Assembly: GCA_015522195.1 (NCBI GenBank)
Contig: WAMS01000081.1
Coordinates: forward strand, 1-37,617
Origin: Geoglobus sp.
GTDB lineage: Archaea > Halobacteriota > Archaeoglobi > Archaeoglobales > Archaeoglobaceae
Reading direction: 5' to 3'
DNA: 37,617 nucleotides
Below are positions 1 through 7,964 of the stretch, in pieces (the first letter of the stretch is position 1; the number at the start of each line of letters is the position of its first letter). The translations under genes and the position numbers were made by a program. The notes beneath the pieces are model-generated. The model worked only from the letters and a program-made list of their open reading frames with translations, was not told the DNA's origin and did no database searches.

Positions 1-1721
1 ATTGCAAAATCTGCAGCTGTTTCCGGAAAGGACCAGAGAACAAGACTGGGTCTGAAGAAAAATACGAAGGGTATTATAAATAATCCTGCACCGATTTTCA
101 GAGACTCCCTGACAACAGAGATAAATGAAGCCTTGGAAATCGATGATGCCACTGCACAGCATATTGCAACGGGCGGTGTTATTGCTGATATAACTGCAAA
201 GTAGAGTATAAAGAGGTGACCGACAAGAGGATTGACACCGCTAACCTGTATCAGTGGTGGTGCAACTATGCTTGCCACAAGAATATAAGCAGCCACTGTT
301 GGCATACCCATCCCGAAAATGATGCAGGTTATGGCGATGAGAATAAGAAGAATAAAGAGACTTTTTCCACCGAAGGATATGATCAATGTACCGAAGGTGT
401 GGGGGAGTCCGATTATTGAGAGGGTTGTGATTATTATGCCTATGGATGCAAGTATCGGTGCCATTTCAGCCGAGGTTTCTGAACCGTATTTCAGCCCTCT
501 CCTTATCTCTTCCAAAAACGATGAAACTGGAATCTTTCTGTAAAAAAGTTTGTACGGGGTTTCAATTATCAGCAAACTTATGAGAGACACAATTGTACTC
601 ATCATGGGGTCAAATTTCCAGAATACAAGAGTATATGCAAGGACACCCAGGGGCAGTATGAACCTTGTACCTTCCAGAAAAACTCTCTTGTTGATGGATT
701 TTTTGATTTCTGTGCCCGCCATCCATTCATTTTTCCTCACGTAAAAATCCACTGAAATTGCTACTGATGTGTAAAACAGCAGGGCAGGAATTAAACTTCC
801 TATCATAACCCTTGCGTAGGTAATGCCAAGAATGTCTGCCATGACAAATGCGGCAACCCCCATTATCGGTGGCATTATCTGACCACCTGTTGAAGCCACC
901 GATTCTATTCCACCCGCCACTTCCCGAGGGATCTTCTTCTCAATCATAAGGGGAATTGTAAAAGAACCTGTTGCGGCTACGTTTCCAGCCTGTGCACCGC
1001 TGATCTGACCCATCAGCATGCTACCCACAACAGCAGTCTGGGCATATCCGGATTTCAGCTTGTGAGAGATCTCAAGGGCAATGTTCTTGATTAAATCAAA
1101 TGCTCCGAATCCTCTGAAAAACCCAGCCAGTAGCAGAAAGGAAAAAACCCATGTCGCACCTATCCTCAGCAGATTTCCGAGGGCTCCTGAAAAGGAAATT
1201 GTGTTGTAGAATATTATGTATTCCAGACTCAACCCTCCATGACGGAAGATTCCCGGCACCATGTAGCCGAAATAGGCATAAATCAGAACAGCCAATACAG
1301 CAATGGTATAAACCTTCCCGTACCGTCTCCATGATGCGTCAAGAACCAACACCATGATCAGAAATCCAACGAGCAGATCAATCAAACCGAAATCCAGATT
1401 GCTTATGTAATCGAGCCACGTGTAATAGTTTAACACAACATACATTGCCAGAATAAAACTCGCCAGAGAAAGTGATGAAAAGAGCATCACATCGGATTTT
1501 GTTCTGTCTTTTTTCTGGAACAATATCTGCATGTAGAACAGCAGGAGGGATATTCCAAGCCAGATCAGTGCATACATTTTGATGGGAATTGGTCTGAAAA
1601 GTACAAAATAGAAAAAGTAAAGCGGAAAGGTGGTTGCGATAACTTCGATGATTTTGCGATATGATGTCAGGCTGACGTATTTTCCTGAAAAATTGGAATT
1701 AAAAAATAAATTTATCTTCAT
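1..1721 (-). CDS. TRAP transporter fused permease (TAXI type), partial
   Basis: Membrane permease of a TRAP importer with the small (4TM) and large (12TM) subunits fused, as is usual for TAXI systems. It would use an ion gradient to import the substrate delivered by the receptor encoded just upstream. The minus frame is open from the ATG at 1721 to the window edge (573 codons) and the C-terminus is missing. It is almost entirely hydrophobic helices. The large-subunit signatures are visible: MGQISGAQAGNVAATGSF, then GGQIMPPIMGVAAFVMAD, and near the end AITPPVAICCAV. The start lies 15 bp after the receptor stop, so the two are co-transcribed, and the UbiD gene is next upstream. Substrate specificity cannot be read from the permease; the neighbours suggest a carboxylate that is later decarboxylated. 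Confidence 0.9.
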   Translation of the reverse strand, partial: MKINLFFNSNFSGKYVSLTSYRKIIEVIATTFPLYFFYFVLFRPIPIKMYALIWLGISLLLFYMQILFQKKDRTKSDVMLFSSLSLASFILAMYVVLNYYTWLDYISNLDFGLIDLLVGFLIMVLVLDASWRRYGKVYTIAVLAVLIYAYFGYMVPGIFRHGGLSLEYIIFYNTISFSGALGNLLRIGATWVFSFLLLAGFFRGFGAFDLIKNIALEISHKLKSGYAQTAVVGSMLMGQISGAQAGNVAATGSFTIPLMIEKKIPREVAGGIESVASTGGQIMPPIMGVAAFVMADILGITYARVMIGSLIPALLFYTSVAISVDFYVRKNEWMAGTEIKKSINKRVFLEGTRFILPLGVLAYTLVFWKFDPMMSTIVSLISLLIIETPYKLFYRKIPVSSFLEEIRRGLKYGSETSAEMAPILASIGIIITTLSIIGLPHTFGTLIISFGGKSLFILLILIAITCIIFGMGMPTVAAYILVASIVAPPLIQVSGVNPLVGHLFILYFAVISAITPPVAICCAVASSISKASFISVVRESLKIGAGLFIIPFVFFFRPSLVLWSFPETAADFA

Positions 1722-1736
1722 AAAAAATCTCAAATT

Positions 1737-2771
1737 TTATACTATGGATCCAATTTTCAATTCTGGTCTCCAGATTCCTTTTTCTTTGAAAAATCTCGCT
1801 GCTCCGGGATGAACTGTAATATCGGGGCTCAGCAATCTGGTCCAGAAATCAGGTTCCGTCCACGGTTTGAATGCTTTGTGATATTCAGGAAGCTTTTCTT
1901 TGTTGTCCCAAATTATATTCAGGAAGTTGTAAATTGTCTCTTCCTTAACCAGACTGTTGGAATAGATGCAGTAGGAACTTTCAAGCACGAATGTTTCACC
2001 CTCTGTTGGAAACTCTTTAACTCCACCAAAAACCTCGTTTGGTACCCATCGACCGTTAATACCTGGAGTTTTTTCAATTGCCTTTATATCCTCCTCTGTA
2101 AAGCCCACAAGTCTCAGATCAACGCTTGAAATCAGTTCTTTCTGGTAGCTTGGAATTATGCCGTTTATGTTTGCGGGTCCACCTCCGGCATCTATGATAC
2201 CTGCTCTGATATTTCCTGCAAGCTCAGAAACCTCAACATCCACCCACTCAACATTCTTTACTCCTGCAACGCTCAGAGCCTTCTGATACTCTCTTGTGAA
2301 CGTGGCAGCCAGAGGACCTGGACCTACCTTTTTACCCTCCAAATCGTGGATTGTGTATATATCACTGTCAACCGGAGCAAAAACCGCAACCCAGATCCAG
2401 TACCAGCTTGTTACCTGCATCAGCGGATACTCTGAAGGTGTTGTAAAAAATTCCTCACCCTTCATGGCATTGTAGGCAACATAGGCACTTCCCGTAGCAA
2501 GATCCAGTTCTCCTCTTCCGACCATTGCCATGCCGCTCAGAGATTTTCCAGCTTCAGGCAGAACTATCACTTCTCTGTTTTCTTCCTTGGTTATCGTTCC
2601 GATAGTACTCCCCATTGCAAAGCCAATTGATTCTGGCGGTCCTGAAATGAATTTCAGCCTAACCTGCTCTGTTTCAGTGCTTTTTTGTCCGCACCCCACT
2701 ATGGAAACTCCTGACAGTAAGGATGCCCCAACTGCAATATTTTTCAGAAACGTTCTTCTCCCAAATATCAT
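1737..2771 (-). CDS. TAXI-family TRAP transporter solute receptor, Tat-type lipoprotein
   Basis: Extracytoplasmic substrate-binding protein of the TRAP system, 344 aa. The N-terminus has a twin-arginine pattern (GRRTFLK, residues 4-10), a hydrophobic stretch, then a lipobox ending in Cys27 (SIVGC). It is therefore probably exported folded and lipid-anchored on the outer face of the membrane. The mature part has TAXI features: GPPESIGFAMGSTIG near the start, the GELDLATGSAYVAYNAMKG region, and the VGPGPLAATFTREYQ block that contacts carboxylate ligands in this family. A strong ribosome-binding site (AGGAGGTG) precedes the ATG. The gene begins 19 bp after the UbiD stop and 15 bp before the permease start, giving the order UbiD, receptor, permease. 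The ligand is unknown. Confidence 0.9.
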   Translation of the reverse strand: MIFGRRTFLKNIAVGASLLSGVSIVGCGQKSTETEQVRLKFISGPPESIGFAMGSTIGTITKEENREVIVLPEAGKSLSGMAMVGRGELDLATGSAYVAYNAMKGEEFFTTPSEYPLMQVTSWYWIWVAVFAPVDSDIYTIHDLEGKKVGPGPLAATFTREYQKALSVAGVKNVEWVDVEVSELAGNIRAGIIDAGGGPANINGIIPSYQKELISSVDLRLVGFTEEDIKAIEKTPGINGRWVPNEVFGGVKEFPTEGETFVLESSYCIYSNSLVKEETIYNFLNIIWDNKEKLPEYHKAFKPWTEPDFWTRLLSPDITVHPGAARFFKEKGIWRPELKIGSIV

Positions 2772-2790
2772 AATTTACACCTCCTTTCTA

Positions 2791-4272
2791 TCACCACACA
2801 TTCCGGAACACATCTGAGAACCTGTTACCGCCCAGTCCATATGAACTCCATTTTTCATCAACAGTTTTCCTTGTTTTCTCATCAACCTGTATGGTCGGAG
2901 GGTATCTCCTGTTGTTCCATTGATTTACTGGTGGAAAATCAGGATTCCATGGCCAGGTGGCATCTATAAGAATCTTGGATGTGAATCCTCTCCATTCAAC
3001 GGGTACAGATGGATCGAGTACCGATCCGGGTTTTTTTCTCAGCACGACCCATTCTTCAGGTTGAGATCTCCAGTGAACTGCCCAAAGTATCTCTCCGAGA
3101 TCCGTTACATTGATGTCTTCATTGGTCACAATGACCATCTTTGAGAACTGAGCATACTTGCTTGCAAGAATTGCTTCTCCAACTTCCCTTCCATGCTGGG
3201 GATAGGACTGTTCGATGGAAACTGCTATGAGTGTTGCACCTGTGGATGGATGAACGTAAACGTCCCTGATGCCGGGCATGCCAACTGTATCGAGATGATG
3301 CTTTATCATTGCAGATTTCGTCAGTGCCCAGAGTGTATGATTTTCACACGGTGGAGTGGAGAGATAGCTTCCCCTGAATATGGGATCCTCACGGTATGTG
3401 ATGCACTTTACCTTTATCACAGGTCTTAAGGCGGTCTCACCTCCATAATATCCCGTCCACTCTCCAAATGGACCTTCCGGTTTTAGATCATCAAAAGAGA
3501 CCTCTCCCTCAATCACGAGCTGGCTTGAGAGTGGTACCTTGAGATCACTTGTTTCACAGTCCACAATCTTCACAGCCTCCTGCCTCAGAGCACCTGCAAT
3601 GTCGTATTCAGACTGTCCGTATGGGAATGCCTCTGCACAGGCTGCAGAGATCAGCTCATCATGGCCTATACTGATGGCAACAGGCATCGGCTCCCCTGCT
3701 TCAATATATTTCCTCAGGTGAATCATGCCGTGATTTCTTGGGTTTATCATGATACCGAGTGTTTTTCTGTCGTGGAGCATTATCCGATACATTCCAAGGT
3801 TCATCCACCCGTTCTCAGGGTCTTTTGTGATGACCGCATGCCAGGTTCCCAGATACCTTCCTCCGTCCATGTAATGCCATTTTGGAGCCGGAATTTCCAG
3901 CAAATTGACATCATCGCCAGTCAGCTTTATTTCTTTAAATTCGGCGTCCTTCCTTGTTGTTTTTGGCTTTATCGGGTGCTTAACCCTCTCCCTGAACACA
4001 TCAATTAGTTTGCGTATACCGGTCGTCCTGGGGAGACCCATTGCAATTGACTGTGCTGTGGGTCCGGCAAAGCCATTGACAAAAAATCTCCAGTTCGGAT
4101 ATCCTCTGATGCTATTGAACAGCACCGGTGGAAGATCTGCAGGATACGTTTTGTTCAGTCTGTCGACCACACCTCCAATTTCCAGATCCCAGTTTACCTC
4201 TGCATTTACCTCAAACAGCACGCCCTCGTCTCTCAGTTTTTCAATGTACTCTCCGATGTCCTCAAATGCCAT
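2791..4272 (-). CDS. UbiD-family decarboxylase (prenylated-FMN dependent)
   Basis: Reversible (de)carboxylase of the UbiD/Fdc/aromatic carboxylase superfamily, 493 aa, the usual length. The family uses prenylated FMN made by a UbiX enzyme (not in this window) and acts on aromatic or alpha,beta-unsaturated acids. Visible family blocks are the start MAFEDIGEYIEKL, the IAMGLPRTTGIRKL region, DPENGWMNLGMYRIM in the prFMN/metal-binding half, the hallmark EGPFGEWTGYYGG (about residues 266-278, carrying catalytic acids), and the C-terminal oligomerisation part. The gene has its own TATA-like box about 28 nt upstream of the ATG, so the mRNA may be leaderless. It heads a unit with the TAXI receptor and permease. 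The substrate cannot be assigned; phthalate-, benzoate- or acrylate-like acids are all possible. Confidence 0.92.
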   Translation of the reverse strand: MAFEDIGEYIEKLRDEGVLFEVNAEVNWDLEIGGVVDRLNKTYPADLPPVLFNSIRGYPNWRFFVNGFAGPTAQSIAMGLPRTTGIRKLIDVFRERVKHPIKPKTTRKDAEFKEIKLTGDDVNLLEIPAPKWHYMDGGRYLGTWHAVITKDPENGWMNLGMYRIMLHDRKTLGIMINPRNHGMIHLRKYIEAGEPMPVAISIGHDELISAACAEAFPYGQSEYDIAGALRQEAVKIVDCETSDLKVPLSSQLVIEGEVSFDDLKPEGPFGEWTGYYGGETALRPVIKVKCITYREDPIFRGSYLSTPPCENHTLWALTKSAMIKHHLDTVGMPGIRDVYVHPSTGATLIAVSIEQSYPQHGREVGEAILASKYAQFSKMVIVTNEDINVTDLGEILWAVHWRSQPEEWVVLRKKPGSVLDPSVPVEWRGFTSKILIDATWPWNPDFPPVNQWNNRRYPPTIQVDEKTRKTVDEKWSSYGLGGNRFSDVFRNVW

Positions 4273-4297
4273 AGTTTTTAATTATTAATCTGTATAG

Positions 4298-4326
4298 ATA
4301 TAAGACTTTTTACAGATGGCGTACGC
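4298..4326 (-). promoter_or_regulatory. Promoter of the UbiD-TRAP unit with upstream palindrome
   Basis: On the minus strand a TATA-like CTTATATCT sits at about 4298-4306, roughly 28 nt before the UbiD ATG (4272), consistent with a leaderless transcript. Immediately upstream is a perfect 8-bp palindrome, GCGTACGC (4319-4326), a possible regulator site. It resembles only loosely the CATACGTATG palindrome at 6261-6270. Confidence 0.45.
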
Positions 4327-4327
4327 A

Positions 4328-4528
4328 TTAAACCCTGACCATCTTTATCGGGAAATGAAAGCTTATTGCCTCTTCCAGACATTCGAGTCTGCACGCTCCA
4401 CAGTGCCAGCACTCGTCCGGATATCTGACGAAGGCTTTTCCATTATTGAGTCGAATCACATCTCCCGGGCATATCTCATAACAGTTTCCGCACCCTGTGC
4501 ACAGATCCCAGTTAATATGCGGAGGCAT
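4328..4528 (-). CDS. 2[4Fe-4S] ferredoxin, AprB-like
   Basis: Small iron-sulfur electron carrier of 66 aa. Two complete cluster motifs are visible: CTGCGNCYEICP (residues 10-21) and CWHCGACRLEC (residues 40-50). The second lacks the usual proline after the last cysteine (CL instead of CP). The layout, including the PDECWHCGAC block, resembles the beta subunit of adenylylsulfate reductase (AprB) but is much shorter. It lies 9 bp behind the FAD protein with a GGTGA ribosome-binding site, so the two almost certainly form a complex in which this subunit passes electrons to or from the flavin. It ends 55 bp before the UbiD start, which has its own promoter. A true AprB is unlikely given the size. 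Confidence 0.88.
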   Translation of the reverse strand: MPPHINWDLCTGCGNCYEICPGDVIRLNNGKAFVRYPDECWHCGACRLECLEEAISFHFPIKMVRV

Positions 4529-4537
4529 CCTCTCACC

Positions 4538-6202
4538 TCAGTAGGTGATTTTCTCGAACTCACATCTGATGGTTTCTCCATCTTTGTAAACCACAACCTG
4601 GCCGCACCACCTTTCATTATCTGAATTCGGGAAATCAAGTCTGTAATGATACGGAATAAATCTGCTCTCCCTTCTGAAAAGAGCAGCATGGGCCATGATC
4701 ATCCCGACAGTAAGAAGATTTTTTGATTCGTAAACCCTCAGAAGCTCATGACCGTCCGATGCCATGAGTTGGTCTGCATCTTCTTTTAGAGACTCGAGTT
4801 TCCTGATACCCGCTCTGAGACCGCTTTCAGTTCTGAATGGACCAACGTGCTCTGCCATTATTTTTCTCAAGACATCCTCAAATTCAATATAGCTGATACC
4901 ATTGCTGATTGAGAGAGGTTTGAGAAACTCATCAATTGCATGCCTGATTTCTTCTTTTTTAACAGATCCACTGGATTTTGCATTCCTTGCATAATCAAGT
5001 GCATTTTTTCCCGCAGCATATCCACCGGTTACCGCCATGTGCACACACCTCATCTGGTCACTGCAATCTCCTGCTGCAAAAAGTCCGTCAATTGATGACA
5101 TGCAGTTTTCATCGATTTTTATTCCACTGCCCACAACCTCGGAAGGTCCGGCCTGCATCCCCTCAGAGACAGATATTTCAATGAACTCCTTGGAGATGTC
5201 AATTTTTTTCGATTCGAAGAAGTCTGGGAGGGTATCTTTGTCAAGAGCCAGGGTCTTAACAAGGTGTTTCAGCCTGTCTTCAGGTATCTCTGTACAGTCC
5301 AGGTATATAGGACCCCTGCCTTCCCTTATCTCGTTCAGACAGGCATATACCAGAACATTTCTCGGTGCTCTGTCACCCAGTTCATGATACCTTTCCATAA
5401 AATACTCTCTGTTTGAATTGATGAATCTTGCACCAAGTCCAACAAATGCATTCAATCCGGGTGCACTGAAACCCTTTGGAACAACGGTCATCCTGACAAA
5501 TTCCATATTGGCAAGTTTTGCCCCTGCGTTGAAAGCAAGAGCCTGCCCGTCTCCGGTGTTATATGGACACAGCCAGGTGTTGAATGGCATTCCGGTTGGG
5601 GTTTCAAAAAGTCTGTTTGTATTTCCTGTTGCAATTAAAACTGCTCTGGATTTTATGAAGTAGAACATTTCATCCCTGTAGTTGAATGCAATAATTCCAG
5701 CAACCCTGTTATGGTTTTTCAGTATTTTAACAGGAATTGTTCTGTTAAATGTTTCGCAGCCAACCTTTCTGGCATACCTCGCAAGCTTGGGTTTTAGGTT
5801 CTTTCCATTAAAGTTTATCCAGTATGGCCCCGGAGCACCATATGATTGAGTTCTGAAGAATCTTCCATCCTTTCCATAGAGTGGGTTTCCGATTTTCTCC
5901 ATTCTGGTGATGGCTTCTTTCAGTTCATCACAGAAAACCTTCCTGTGTATTTTGAGATTTACAACACCATAGGATAGCTTTTTCACATAACTGAGGAAGG
6001 ACTCCTCTGTATCCCATTCATCATTCTGATTCAGGTAGGCCATGAAGTGATCTACCCCTCCCGCAATGCAACCGCTCCTCTTAACATTCCCCTTTTCAAC
6101 TACGATTACCGAACCATCTCTTTCTCCAGCTGCAATTGCTGCATTGAGTCCTGCAAGCCCACCGCCAATAATCACAACGTCGGATTCAAGCTCCTCATAC
6201 AC
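4538..6202 (-). CDS. FAD-dependent oxidoreductase, AprA/fumarate-reductase-flavoprotein family
   Basis: Flavoprotein of about 554 aa. The N-terminal Rossmann FAD site is VVIIGGGLAGLNAAIAAGE with an acid at the end of strand 2 (VVEKG), followed by a fumarate reductase/AprA-type capping domain. GLFAAGDCSDQMRC plus the following GGYAAGKNAL is the second FAD-contact block. RSGCIAGGVDHFM replaces the usual substrate-side glycine motif, so the substrate probably differs from fumarate or APS. I chose GTG at 6202: a GGTGA site (6208-6212) is 5 nt upstream and a TATA element lies about 48 nt upstream. A longer reading to 6304 would run through the promoter. It is partnered by the diferredoxin 9 bp downstream and lies divergent to the regulator at 6279. 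The likely role is reduction or oxidation of the substrate or product of the neighbouring UbiD enzyme; this is inference. Confidence 0.85.
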   Translation of the reverse strand: MYEELESDVVIIGGGLAGLNAAIAAGERDGSVIVVEKGNVKRSGCIAGGVDHFMAYLNQNDEWDTEESFLSYVKKLSYGVVNLKIHRKVFCDELKEAITRMEKIGNPLYGKDGRFFRTQSYGAPGPYWINFNGKNLKPKLARYARKVGCETFNRTIPVKILKNHNRVAGIIAFNYRDEMFYFIKSRAVLIATGNTNRLFETPTGMPFNTWLCPYNTGDGQALAFNAGAKLANMEFVRMTVVPKGFSAPGLNAFVGLGARFINSNREYFMERYHELGDRAPRNVLVYACLNEIREGRGPIYLDCTEIPEDRLKHLVKTLALDKDTLPDFFESKKIDISKEFIEISVSEGMQAGPSEVVGSGIKIDENCMSSIDGLFAAGDCSDQMRCVHMAVTGGYAAGKNALDYARNAKSSGSVKKEEIRHAIDEFLKPLSISNGISYIEFEDVLRKIMAEHVGPFRTESGLRAGIRKLESLKEDADQLMASDGHELLRVYESKNLLTVGMIMAHAALFRRESRFIPYHYRLDFPNSDNERWCGQVVVYKDGETIRCEFEKITY

Positions 6203-6228
6203 CTCAATCACCCAGATTATCCATCTCA

Positions 6229-6278
6229 ATACGTAATGATAAAAAATTTTATATGCGTGACATACGTATGCCAGATGG
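6229..6278. promoter_or_regulatory. Divergent promoter and candidate operator between flavoprotein and regulator
   Basis: A central AT-rich element (6247-6255, TTTTATATG; CATATAAAA on the other strand) can serve as TATA box in both directions. It is about 26 nt from the regulator ATG at 6279 (leaderless) and places the opposite start site near 6224. A perfect 10-bp palindrome, CATACGTATG, lies at 6261-6270. A second ATACGTA core lies at 6229-6235, giving two related sites flanking the TATA region. This arrangement suits a small dimeric repressor controlling both itself and the flavoprotein-ferredoxin pair. Confidence 0.6.
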
Positions 6279-6827
6279 ATGAATGATATAAGGAGACTCA
6301 ACACAACCCTCTCTCTCGAAGCCTATAGAATACTCGAAAAATACAGAGAGGAATATGGTTCTCAGAAAAAAACGATTGAGGCTGCACTTCATCTTCTCGA
6401 TAAGGACAGATGCAGATTGAAATCGGATCATGATCGAATATGGTTTGCAATAAGGGAGGAGCTGAATGGTGTTGCAATTGGAAAACAGCTGCTGAGGTAT
6501 CTGATAGAAAATAAAAAAGAGGAAGCTCTTAAGAGCAGATCTGTCGATAGGATAGTTGAGTGGATGATCAAAAAACCAATAGAGGCTGAAAGCAGGGACA
6601 ACATCATCTCTGCACTGAAACTGATCTATGAGGCCACCAACCTTTTTGAACACATAGATGTTGTTCAGGAGCCTGACGGGACATACAGTCTTACATTTTA
6701 CCATTCACTTGGGATGGATGTGAGCAGGTTTTATTCAGAATATTTCAGGTATTTCTTTTCTGAGAGAGTTAAGGCAGATGTTAAAACTTTCGTGAGAGAC
6801 AGTCATTTTATTCTTTTTGTAAGGTAA
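6279..6827 (+). CDS. Ribbon-helix-helix-like transcriptional regulator
   Basis: Protein of 182 aa that I infer to be the local regulator. Residues 5-40 fit a ribbon-helix-helix: a short strand (RRLNTTLSL), a helix (EAYRILEKYREEY), a turn, then a second helix (KTIEAALHLLDK). The remaining 140 residues are mostly helical and end in a mixed region (FYHSLGMDVSRFYSEYFRYF) that could be an effector-sensing or dimerisation domain. I do not recognise a named family for that part. The ATG is about 26 nt from the shared TATA, so translation is probably leaderless. It is divergent to the flavoprotein operon and convergent with the glycosylase gene at 6880. The target sites are probably the TACGTA-core palindromes in the 76-bp intergenic region. 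Confidence 0.65.
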   Translation: MNDIRRLNTTLSLEAYRILEKYREEYGSQKKTIEAALHLLDKDRCRLKSDHDRIWFAIREELNGVAIGKQLLRYLIENKKEEALKSRSVDRIVEWMIKKPIEAESRDNIISALKLIYEATNLFEHIDVVQEPDGTYSLTFYHSLGMDVSRFYSEYFRYFFSERVKADVKTFVRDSHFILFVR

Positions 6828-6879
6828 GAGGATACGTGCCACCAACAGGTGGTTTACACAGCAACGGAAAAATCCGAGT

Positions 6880-7524
6880 TCACTTCAAAACCTTTCCGGT
6901 TCTCATATACCATAAATAAAAGTCGAGAATACCGGGCTTTAATGAAACTGTATCAGAGAGTTCAAGGAATTTACTCTCTATATCCAAGTACTTTCTTCTG
7001 GAAAGCGATCCTGGAATTTCATCAAGAATACCGTAATCATGCATGACTGCAAGTATGTGTCTGTCAAGAATGGCAAGATCGAAAAAACCAACGTTTCTCA
7101 GAAAGTGACTCGCCTCCTTGTATCCAATGCCCTTCACATTCCCTGCAATCCAGTCTCTTGCAGCATGCTGTCCCCTTTTTCTGATTACAGGTTCAATTAT
7201 GTCCTTTATATTGGAGAATCTTCTTGCCCAAACAATGTACTCTGCTCTCTTCCTCCAGAATCTGTGTCCCAGCTTTTTCAACCTCTCTTCAAGCTCTTTT
7301 TTATCCATTTTAGCAAAACCATCTCCAATTTCCTTCTGAATTTTTATTCCAAGTTCTGCGGTGCTGTTTGCTGTGAGGATGCAGAAGCACAGCTCTGAAA
7401 ACCACCTGTCATTCCCCATTCTGCGGACAGTCTGAAATTCAGAAACTCTCTCAGCAACAAGATGACCTATCTCTTTTTCAAGCTTCCTGATGGTATGGAT
7501 GAGTGAGGGGATTGTTTTATTCAA
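6880..7524 (-). CDS. ogg: 8-oxoguanine DNA glycosylase/AP lyase, Ogg2 type
   Basis: Base-excision repair enzyme of 214 aa that removes 8-oxoguanine and nicks the abasic strand. It has the helix-hairpin-helix core without extra domains, as in the Ogg2 (MJ0724-like) family. The hairpin and catalytic lysine are in [17 protein letters not shown] (Lys in YKEAS), the catalytic aspartate is in LDRHIL, and the C-terminus ends [10 protein letters not shown], where the terminal lysine of Ogg2 enzymes contacts the damaged base. The start overlaps the end of the eS27 gene by 8 nt, so it is the last gene of a replication/translation operon. The early start could alternatively be a few codons later. There is no iron-sulfur cluster motif, which argues against endonuclease III. 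Confidence 0.88.
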   Translation of the reverse strand: MNKTIPSLIHTIRKLEKEIGHLVAERVSEFQTVRRMGNDRWFSELCFCILTANSTAELGIKIQKEIGDGFAKMDKKELEERLKKLGHRFWRKRAEYIVWARRFSNIKDIIEPVIRKRGQHAARDWIAGNVKGIGYKEASHFLRNVGFFDLAILDRHILAVMHDYGILDEIPGSLSRRKYLDIESKFLELSDTVSLKPGILDFYLWYMRTGKVLK

Positions 7525-7681
7525 GAGCCTTCAGCACCTCGGCTCTCAGTCTACCTTTGCCGCCAGTGGGCTCATTAAGCGTTCTTCCGCAAACCAAGCA
7601 CTTCACGATCACAGCAGGGTGATCAAATACAATCTGCTCGTTTTCGCAATCGGGACATTTTACCCTCAGAAACATGCTCAT
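7517..7681 (-). CDS. rps27e: Small ribosomal subunit protein eS27
   Basis: Zinc-ribbon protein of the 30S subunit, 54 aa. The zinc ligands are in the two pairs CPDC (residues 9-12) and CLVC (residues 28-31), with the typical basic C-terminal part [11 protein letters not shown] chose the ATG at 7681 ([12 protein letters not shown]) over an upstream one at 7702: a GGTGA site lies 5 nt before it and overlaps the eL42 stop codon, a typical coupled start. The eS27-eL42 pair is an archaeal arrangement. It is followed, with overlap, by the DNA glycosylase. Confidence 0.96.
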   Translation of the reverse strand: MSMFLRVKCPDCENEQIVFDHPAVIVKCLVCGRTLNEPTGGKGRLRAEVLKALE

Positions 7682-7685
7682 GGTA

Positions 7686-7964
7686 TCACCCCACAAGCTC
7701 AAATCTCTTTGCTCTCCAGGTGGGGCGGTGCTCAGCCTTGCCGCATTCGGTGCATCTCCACCTTATGTTGACTCTCTTTGTCGGTTTATCTCCTCCGGGA
7801 ACCTTGCTGAATTTGCCAAGATTGCCAACCCTGCCCCTCCTCTTCTTCTGCCTGTTTATCCACCTGAGAGAGCTTTGACTGCCCTTGCTTACCTTTTCAA
7901 CTTCATGAACCGTATGTCTGTTACAGTATTTGCAGTATGTTCTGACCTTTTTGGGGTACTTCAT
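7686..7964 (-). CDS. rpl44e: Large ribosomal subunit protein eL42 (L44e)
   Basis: Zinc-binding 50S protein found in archaea and eukaryotes, 92 aa. The sequence is textbook: [20 protein letters not shown] at the N-terminus with the first zinc pair (CKYC), a basic middle with [12 protein letters not shown], and a second pair in CTECGK followed by the conserved C-terminus. In the ribosome it lies near the E site. Its ATG overlaps the stop of the GINS gene (7961-7964), and eS27 follows 4 bp after its stop. It is therefore translationally coupled in the priS-GINS-eL42-eS27-ogg operon. Confidence 0.97.
   Translation of the reverse strand: MKYPKKVRTYCKYCNRHTVHEVEKVSKGSQSSLRWINRQKKRRGRVGNLGKFSKVPGGDKPTKRVNIRWRCTECGKAEHRPTWRAKRFELVG

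Noticed and set aside
3905-4288. 127-codon plus-strand frame opposite the UbiD gene
   Set aside because: Shadow of the conserved UbiD frame, no start signal.
6203-6304. N-terminal extension of the flavoprotein with a hydrophobic segment resembling a membrane anchor
   Set aside because: It runs through the TATA box, the operator palindrome and the divergent regulator start. A GGTGA site directs initiation at GTG 6202.
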